Shown: positions 34,176 through 39,110 of the stretch, in pieces
How the letters are laid out: each line of letters starts with the position of its first letter
Position numbering within the stretch: the first letter of the stretch is position 1
Source of the DNA: Candidatus Hodarchaeota archaeon
Lineage (GTDB): Archaea; Asgardarchaeota; Heimdallarchaeia; Hodarchaeales; Hodarchaeaceae
Direction of reading: 5' to 3'
NCBI GenBank assembly: GCA_016839625.1
Contig: JAEOTY010000088.1
Coordinates: 1 to 39,110 of the forward strand
Length of the DNA stretch: 39,110 nt
Made by a program: the position numbers and the translations under genes
The notes under the pieces: model-generated
What the model was told of the DNA's origin: nothing
Seen by the model: the letters and a program-made list of their open reading frames with translations, nothing else
Databases searched by the model: none

Positions 34176-34946
34176 TTAAGAGAATCTTTTTGTTATGGTT
34201 TTTTCATGTAAAAAAAACGCTGCAAATAGAGACAAGAGAGCAAATAGCAATAATATACCAAAGTCTAAGAAAAATCCGAAAGACCCAAATGAGCTTTCAG
34301 TTCCAAGACCAATATTAATTATATCAATGAAATATGTGAGTGGGGAAATCACTGCAAGTGGAGCGAAAGAAACTGGCATAAACAGAGGACTTATGAATAT
34401 TATTGGAAATTTAACGAAAATAGTTAAAATCATTGTATTAGCAGGCATATCCGTTGGAGGTACTGAAAGAATTAATGAAAAACTAGAGAATGCTAGCGCA
34501 GCAATGATAATTCCTAAGGCAATTAAGAGAAAATTCATTTGGATCTCAAAAAATAAAATAACTCCTAGAATTAAAGGGATGGTTGAAAAAACACAGCCAA
34601 AGACAAGTGAACTCCACAAATTCCCTACTAAAATAGTTTTTATTGAAATTGGACACGTTATTAATCTTTCAAGAGTCATTTGCCTTGTTTCCCATGGAAA
34701 TACTACTGGACCGATAGAAGTTGAAGTCAGAAAGAGTACCATGGCCATAAGACCAGAGATAATATAAACTGGCGCTATATTTCTGCCGACAGTAAATGCA
34801 AAAAATAGCATTACTGGAAAAAGTATTCCCTGAATGACCACAGGCCCTTTATTATAGTAAATCCTAAGATCTTTCTTCATAATAGCAAAAGATCGCTTTA
34901 ATTGAGTAGTGAGGGATGTTGGATTATCTAAAGTTACTTCTTGCAC
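34176..34946 (-). CDS. ABC-2 type transporter permease
   Basis: 256 residues with six predicted helices, the standard single-permease ABC-2 layout (helices from about residues 37-52 to 230-250). I start it at a GTG at 34946. The sequence GGAGGAG at the end of the ATPase gene lies 6 nt before that GTG, and the ATPase stop codon ends 1 nt before it, so translation is probably coupled. A longer frame exists from 35021 but would overlap the ATPase by 74 nt. No large external domain is present, unlike the permeases of the other operon. The conserved ETRQMTLERLITCPIS cytosolic segment is visible. Confidence 0.88.
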   Translation of the reverse strand: MQEVTLDNPTSLTTQLKRSFAIMKKDLRIYYNKGPVVIQGILFPVMLFFAFTVGRNIAPVYIISGLMAMVLFLTSTSIGPVVFPWETRQMTLERLITCPISIKTILVGNLWSSLVFGCVFSTIPLILGVILFFEIQMNFLLIALGIIIAALAFSSFSLILSVPPTDMPANTMILTIFVKFPIIFISPLFMPVSFAPLAVISPLTYFIDIINIGLGTESSFGSFGFFLDFGILLLFALLSLFAAFFLHEKTITKRFS

Positions 34947-34947
34947 T

Positions 34948-35958
34948 TTATACTCCTCCTTCATTAATAATTTGTAGAAAAACATCCTGTAGATGCGGTT
35001 CATATGTGTTAATTTTATCAATCTTCAAATCATTTGATTTTGCATAATCTACAATATCACGAAGACCATCATTAAGGCTACTAACAATAATTCGATAATT
35101 TTTTCCAATTTTAGATATCTTCTTGACATATGGTAAATTTGACATTTCTTTGTTATTAATATCTTTATTTTCGAAGCAAACATCAAGAGCTAGATATTCT
35201 CGCTTTAATCTTAGCATATTTTCTGGTGTATCTAATCCTACAAGTTTACCTTTATTTATAATTCCTATTCTGTCACATAACTCATTTGCAACATCCATAT
35301 TGTGCGTTGTTAGAACTATTGTCATACCTGTTTTGTTATATTCTCTTATTAGATTTTTAATAATAATACTACTTTGTACATCCAAACCTGAAGTTGGTTC
35401 ATCTAGAAAAAGCACTTTCGGTTTACTCATTAAGGCCATACACAATAATAATCGTTGCTTCATTCCTTTAGAATATTTTTTTGCTTTAAGATTACGATTA
35501 TCAAAAATTTCAAACTTTTTTAGCAGATATTCGGCTCGTTGACTACGTTCTGTCTTCTTTACACCATAAAGTTCACCCATCAACTCTAGGTTTTGGAGTC
35601 CTGTCAGATCCAAGTAAGCATTTGCCATTTCTGGTACATTACCGATTAGTTGCTGGATCATAATTTTATTTTTCAAGAAATCTCTCCCCAATATAGCGAT
35701 CTTCCCTGCTGTTGGTTCTAACACTCCTGTTAACATTCGTATTGTTGTTGTCTTTCCAGCACCATTTGGTCCAAGTAAACCGAAAATTTCTCCTTTTTCA
35801 ACATGAAAACTTACATTATCGACAGCTCGTATAACGTTTCCTTTGATGGCTTTCTGTTTGTAACTTTTTTGTTTATTTAAAGATAATTTTTGTGCTTTAG
35901 TGCTTTTAGGACCGTGAAAGTGCTTGGATAAATCTTTAACTTCAATCACAGTATCCAT
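34948..35958 (-). CDS. ABC transporter ATP-binding protein
   Basis: 336 residues. Walker A GPNGAGKTT (64-72), signature YSKGMKQRL (162-170), Walker B VLFLDEP (182-188) and the histidine in LTTHNMD are present. The signature has the SKGMKQ form common in ABC-2 exporters. An unusual Lys/Gln/Ser-rich insertion (about 16-40) splits the first beta strand from the next, giving a basic patch. I chose the ATG at 35958 (MDTVIEVKDL); a TTG at 35967 is in frame. It forms an operon with the permease, and upstream is a tiny Cys/His-rich gene on the same strand. Confidence 0.93.
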   Translation of the reverse strand: MDTVIEVKDLSKHFHGPKSTKAQKLSLNKQKSYKQKAIKGNVIRAVDNVSFHVEKGEIFGLLGPNGAGKTTTIRMLTGVLEPTAGKIAILGRDFLKNKIMIQQLIGNVPEMANAYLDLTGLQNLELMGELYGVKKTERSQRAEYLLKKFEIFDNRNLKAKKYSKGMKQRLLLCMALMSKPKVLFLDEPTSGLDVQSSIIIKNLIREYNKTGMTIVLTTHNMDVANELCDRIGIINKGKLVGLDTPENMLRLKREYLALDVCFENKDINNKEMSNLPYVKKISKIGKNYRIIVSSLNDGLRDIVDYAKSNDLKIDKINTYEPHLQDVFLQIINEGGV

Positions 35959-36032
35959 TATAATCAACTTGTCCTAGGAGATTTAGTTACGATTTCTTTC
36001 GTGATATAAAAAAAGATACCCTCACTCACTTT

Positions 36033-36194
36033 CTAATTTGATGATAGTTTCGCTGCCATTTCTTTGATGCACTCAAGCCTCTCAATGATGTCCCCAAGAC
36101 ATTCATTGAGGTGTTTTATTTTTTCTGATTGACTCATCTCTTCATGATGACCCTTTTCATGCTTCCCACAGGAACAATCTTTTTTTTCTGACAT
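36033..36194 (-). CDS. tiny Cys/His-rich protein, putative metal binder
   Basis: 53 residues, ATG start, TAG stop. The N-terminus is MSEKKDCSCGKHEKGHHEEM, with a CxC pair and four nearby histidine/glutamate clusters, a likely metal- or thiol-active site. It is followed by an amphipathic helix (SEKIKHLNECLGDIIERLE) with two further cysteines. GTGAG about 6 nt upstream is a weak ribosome site. Codon phase and composition look like a real gene. It sits 74 nt upstream of the ABC ATPase in the same direction and diverges from the HxlR gene. It may sense or carry the exporter's substrate or a metal; this is inference. Confidence 0.7.
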   Translation of the reverse strand: MSEKKDCSCGKHEKGHHEEMSQSEKIKHLNECLGDIIERLECIKEMAAKLSSN

Positions 36195-36328
36195 TTTTTC
36201 TCACTTTTACCGATTTTTTAACAACTTTTTTTTCTGGATTAACACCAAAAAGTAAAGCTTAATAAATTGTTCACTAAACACTTTGTTAGTTACTGTGGTG
36301 ATTCTAAGTATTGGAGATTCAACAAGAA

Positions 36329-36691
36329 ATGGCCCAAGGATGTTTGCCAATTGGGGTTAATGGTGTTTGTCTGAGTCCAGTTACTAAATACTTGAAATTA
36401 ATTAGTAGCAAGTGGATGATATTCATTATCATGATTTTTCCCCCAGATTCAACCCCGTTGAGATACTCAGAGATTAGAAAAAGAATTAATAACATCAACT
36501 CCAAAAAAATTAGTGATACGACTTTAGCGTCACGATTAAATGATTTGGAAGACGGAAAAATTCTTCTAAGAAAGCAATTCAATGAAATTCCTCCCCGTGT
36601 TGAATATCGCTTGACTCCAAAGGGAGGGGAATTACAGAACAGTCTTCAACCTTTGATTGGATGGACCATCAAAGAATGCCATAAAAAATAA
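36329..36691 (+). CDS. HxlR-family winged-helix transcriptional regulator
   Basis: 120 residues from the ATG at 36329 (GGAG at 36313-36316 lies 12 nt upstream; a TTG at 36311 is in frame). The HxlR pattern is clear: C14-L-S-P then TKYLKLISSKWMIFIIM, a recognition helix region (ISDTTLASRLNDLEDGKIL) and the wing RVEYRLTPKG. The start has two cysteines, C5 and C14; in HypR-like members such cysteines make the regulator respond to disulfide stress or electrophiles. It diverges from the Cys/His peptide and ABC exporter genes across 134 nt, so it probably controls them and itself. Confidence 0.9.
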   Translation: MAQGCLPIGVNGVCLSPVTKYLKLISSKWMIFIIMIFPPDSTPLRYSEIRKRINNINSKKISDTTLASRLNDLEDGKILLRKQFNEIPPRVEYRLTPKGGELQNSLQPLIGWTIKECHKK

Positions 36692-36710
36692 CTTTTTCTT
36701 AAAAAATAGA

Positions 36711-38201
36711 TTATCGCTCGTAAATCCTGCTTAAATTATCAATCTCTTCGCCTCTTTCTTTCGAAAGTTGATCCCATATGAAGCGCCACTCCCAATTTCC
36801 GCTCTCTGTCCCAGGAAAATTCATTCGTCCCTCGTTCCCCAACCGTAATAGATCTTGTAATGGTATGATACTTATTCTTGCAACAGAACTCCAAGCTAAC
36901 CGAATCATGTCACCGACTATATCTTCCCCATCAGTATTAAGATACTCCAGGACTTCCTCTTGAATTTCTTTAGGAGCTGTCTCAAACCATCCTAGAGTTG
37001 TATCATTATCGTGAGTACCAGTATAAACGATGGTATTAGGTACAAAGTTATGAGGAAGGTTTTCATTTTCTATAAATTCCTCCTCATCTACACCAAACGC
37101 GAATTGCAGTACTCGCATGCCTGGAAAACCAGTTTGCTGGAGTAATTCCTCAACAGCAGGCGTAATGATTCCTAAATTCTCAGCAATAATTGGTAGAGAT
37201 CCAAGGGCTTTTTTTAGTGCAATGAATAACTCAATTCGTGGACCTGACAGCCACTCTCCATTGATTGCAGTAGGTTCACTAGCTGGGATCCGCCAATATG
37301 CTTCAAATCCTCTGAAGTGATCAATTCTAAGGATGTCAACCAGTAAAAAACAATGTTTGATTTTTTGAATCCACCAATGAAATCCGTTTGTTATCATACG
37401 ATCCCAACGATAGATTGGATTTCCCCAACGTTGTCCTGTTTCAGAAAAGTAATCTGGAGGTACTCCTGCTACGTATTCTAAATTTCCAAGTTTATCTAAG
37501 TGAAAGAGATGGGAATTGGCCCAGACATCCGCAGAATCGTACGCGACAAATATCGGAATGTCACCAATTATCTTCACGCCCTTTTTATGAGCATATTTCT
37601 TAACTTCATCCCATTGAATAAAGAAGAGGAATTGAATAAACTTTTGGAAGTGTATTTCCCTCTGATTATTTTTCTTCCAAGTTTCTAAAGTTGAAGTGTT
37701 ACGTAATTTTAGAGGTTCCTCCCATGTATTCCATGCTTGTAAATCATGGGCTTCTTTAATAGTCATAAATATCGTGTAGTCTTCCAACCAATAATGATGT
37801 GTTTCTAAAAATCCTTTAAAACGTTTTTTTAACGACGAAAAGCTTTTGTTGGAATAATTTGTAAATGCTTGAAGCAATAAGTCCATTTTAAAATCGATAA
37901 CTTTCGAATAATCAATATTTGATGTAAACTTGGGGATACTAATGTTTTCCGGTGACAATAATCCAATATCTATAAGCTTGTCAGGACTAATCAATAATGG
38001 ATTCCCTGCAAAGGAGGAGAACGACTGATAGGGGGAGTTGCCATAACCTGTAGGGCCAAGTGGCAAGATTTGCCATAGTTGCTGTCGATTTGAATGCAAG
38101 AAATCAATGAACCGGAATAATTCAGGCCCCAGATCACCAATTCCAAAAGGCCCAGGTAAGCTGATCGGATGAAGTAAAATACCTCCTTGCCGAGATCTCA
38201 T
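36711..38201 (-). CDS. malQ: 4-alpha-glucanotransferase (amylomaltase, GH77)
   Basis: 496 residues, normal for the short archaeal/Thermus-type amylomaltase. It transfers alpha-1,4-glucan segments in glycogen or maltodextrin metabolism in the cytosol. Catalytic residues are at family positions: nucleophile D294 in RIDHFRGF, acid/base E341 in IIAENLG, and the stabilising aspartate D398 in GTHDNDT. GDIPIFVAYDSADVW is also conserved. The start ATG at 38201 begins MRSRQGGILLHPISLPG and has AAGGAGG with 8 nt spacing; the longer frame from a TTG at 38249 is not supported. No glycogen phosphorylase or synthase is in the window. Confidence 0.95.
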   Translation of the reverse strand: MRSRQGGILLHPISLPGPFGIGDLGPELFRFIDFLHSNRQQLWQILPLGPTGYGNSPYQSFSSFAGNPLLISPDKLIDIGLLSPENISIPKFTSNIDYSKVIDFKMDLLLQAFTNYSNKSFSSLKKRFKGFLETHHYWLEDYTIFMTIKEAHDLQAWNTWEEPLKLRNTSTLETWKKNNQREIHFQKFIQFLFFIQWDEVKKYAHKKGVKIIGDIPIFVAYDSADVWANSHLFHLDKLGNLEYVAGVPPDYFSETGQRWGNPIYRWDRMITNGFHWWIQKIKHCFLLVDILRIDHFRGFEAYWRIPASEPTAINGEWLSGPRIELFIALKKALGSLPIIAENLGIITPAVEELLQQTGFPGMRVLQFAFGVDEEEFIENENLPHNFVPNTIVYTGTHDNDTTLGWFETAPKEIQEEVLEYLNTDGEDIVGDMIRLAWSSVARISIIPLQDLLRLGNEGRMNFPGTESGNWEWRFIWDQLSKERGEEIDNLSRIYER

Positions 38202-38249
38202 GAAGAAAGCCTCCTTGGAGGGAGGGTTACCAAATTGGGGTCGTGGCAA

Positions 38250-38915
38250 TTATTTTCTTCTCCAAAACAAAGTACAACGACCTTTTAAGACAAATAAACT
38301 CAATGATAAGAGAATTAAAACCATATCAAAAGCGGTAGTAATTGATGTAAGGGGTGAGTTTGATGTAATAATTAAGAGAAAGGTTGAATTTTGATCAGTT
38401 TTTGAGACTGTTGTATTTGAGACTGTTGTATTAGCTGAAATTGTTGAGGGATTTACAAAAGTGACAATTTCATAAGGATATCCAGCATTCTTCCATGCAT
38501 CAAAGCCTTTAGCCATATTATAAACCTCTGTATAAGCTAATGAGACAAGTTTATTACTGGCACTAGCAGAACGAAAACCAGATCTGCAATAAACAAGAAT
38601 GGGGCGAGATTTATTATCTGGGAGTTCATCTTGACGATTCATGATTTCGTTATCAGGAATTAGATTGGCTCCTATGATATGTCCTGCTTCAAACTCACTA
38701 TCCGTTCGTACATCAAGAATAAACAGCTCAGAAATGTTGGAAATTAAATCTTGTGCTTCAGAAATAGAGATTGTCGAATAACTCGCCCCTGAAGCTTCTC
38801 CTGTTACTGAACAACAATTTATGGATAAGTTGTTAAAAACGAGACTTATAATTATAATATAAATGCAATATCCAAATGAAACGACTCTTGACCTCATTTT
38901 AATCATATTTAGCAT
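38250..38915 (-). CDS. membrane-anchored extracytoplasmic rhodanese-like protein
   Basis: 221 residues. An N-terminal hydrophobic segment (YCIYIIIISLVFNNLS) suggests export. It is followed by a rhodanese domain (about 48-153) with LDVRTDSEFEAGHI and the active-site loop YCRSGFRSA, cysteine C110, the sulfur-carrying residue. A Ser/Thr/Asn linker (about 155-180) with three N-x-T sequons leads to a C-terminal helix (FDMVLILLSLSLFVL) and a basic end (WRRK), like anchored or sorted archaeal proteins. The most likely topology places the domain outside the cell. The linker includes a 15-nt duplication (38401-38430). The stop lies 49 nt from the start of malQ, in the same direction. Confidence 0.85.
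   Translation of the reverse strand: MLNMIKMRSRVVSFGYCIYIIIISLVFNNLSINCCSVTGEASGASYSTISISEAQDLISNISELFILDVRTDSEFEAGHIIGANLIPDNEIMNRQDELPDNKSRPILVYCRSGFRSASASNKLVSLAYTEVYNMAKGFDAWKNAGYPYEIVTFVNPSTISANTTVSNTTVSKTDQNSTFLLIITSNSPLTSITTAFDMVLILLSLSLFVLKGRCTLFWRRK
38401..38430. repeat. perfect 15-bp tandem duplication
   Basis: TTTGAGACTGTTGTA occurs twice head to tail (38401-38415 and 38416-38430) inside the rhodanese gene. On the coding strand it repeats a five-residue unit, duplicating an N-T-T glycosylation sequon in the flexible linker. Typical of slippage-driven linker length variation. Confidence 0.85.
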
Positions 38916-39039
38916 TATTGATTGATTTTTTAAAGAATATTGTTTCAGACAAAATTATTCTAGTTTTTGTTTATTATTCATAATTACTCGAGTTGCGCTT
39001 TAAATCACCTCCTATAAAAAAATGTCCTTTCACCTCTTC

Positions 39040-39110
39040 TCAAGAAGTTACCCCCACTTCTTGATAGATTTGTTCACGGTGGAATTCTTCCGCCCAAGAG
39101 GGACATTTCA
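39040..39110 (-). CDS. C-terminal end of an unidentified protein (partial)
   Basis: The last 22 codons of a frame running off the right edge, ending in TGA at 39040-39042. They read KCPSWAEEFHREQ and then QEVGVTS, which looks like coding sequence with a cysteine near the end. Too short to assign. It might be in the same direction as the rhodanese gene, about 125 nt upstream of it. Confidence 0.4.
   Translation of the reverse strand, partial: KCPSWAEEFHREQIYQEVGVTS

Noticed and set aside
34195-34767. 190-codon plus-strand frame opposite the ABC permease
   Set aside because: It is the antisense of a well supported six-helix permease and has a composition (Lys/Ile/Asn-rich, no motif) typical of a shadow frame.
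35123-35542. 139-codon plus-strand frame opposite the ABC ATPase
   Set aside because: Antisense to an ATPase with all nucleotide-binding motifs intact; no independent support.
39004-39013. ATCACCTCCT on the plus strand, as at the 3' end of 16S rRNA
   Set aside because: No rRNA-like sequence precedes it, so it is not a ribosomal RNA gene end.
1-39110. tRNA genes, CRISPR arrays, insertion sequences, prophage genes
   Set aside because: No T-loop-like motifs with a cloverleaf, no regularly spaced repeats, no transposase, integrase or phage structural genes were recognised by reading.

Overview
The window is AT-rich (about one third G+C by eye) and most likely archaeal, probably from an Asgard-type archaeon. 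The signs are TATA-like boxes with short leaders, GGTGA/GGAG ribosome sites, frequent GTG and TTG starts, pyrimidine-rich ends of transcription units, a seven-PAS cytosolic histidine kinase, large TPR proteins, an F420-type luciferase-fold oxidoreductase, and a 7-TM protein ending in a longin/roadblock-like domain. This lineage call is inference. No rRNA, tRNA, CRISPR array or insertion sequence was seen.

Layout. 1-6026: end of a PLP-dependent D-cysteine desulfhydrase/ACC-deaminase-like gene, an LLM-class oxidoreductase, the PAS histidine kinase, and the 7-TM/longin-like protein. 6258-18086: the metabolic core. It holds 4-hydroxybutyryl-CoA dehydratase, then (after a DHH phosphoesterase, a VOC protein, an orphan DNA methyltransferase, two small membrane proteins and a HAD phosphatase) two tandem SCP2 lipid-binding proteins, a thiolase, a fused 3-hydroxyacyl-CoA dehydrogenase/enoyl-CoA hydratase, and a second dehydrogenase lacking the hydratase domain. 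18102-22817: GNAT acetyltransferase, free-methionine-sulfoxide-reductase-like GAF protein, PepD peptidase, TPR protein. 22818-24864: a divergent promoter region with an unusual array of inverted TGYGGTAT elements, followed by a two-gene operon of unknown function. 25032-36691: secreted subtilase, a three-gene ABC-2 exporter, a second TPR protein, an MBL-fold hydrolase, and a second ABC-2 exporter with a tiny Cys/His-rich protein and a divergent HxlR regulator. 36711-39110: GH77 4-alpha-glucanotransferase, a membrane-anchored extracytoplasmic rhodanese, and the end of an unidentified gene.

Working together. The dehydratase, the fusion enzyme and the thiolase cover every step from 4-hydroxybutyryl-CoA through crotonyl-CoA, 3-hydroxybutyryl-CoA and acetoacetyl-CoA to two acetyl-CoA. 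This is the same set used in the archaeal 4-hydroxybutyrate carbon-fixation branch and in fermentation of 4-hydroxybutyrate or 4-aminobutyrate; the direction in vivo cannot be read from the DNA. The SCP2 proteins next to the thiolase recall, as separate genes, the eukaryotic SCPx fusion. The least explained parts are the TGYGGTAT array with its unknown operon, the duplicated dehydrogenase with a broken signature motif, and the exporter/Cys-His peptide/HxlR module.
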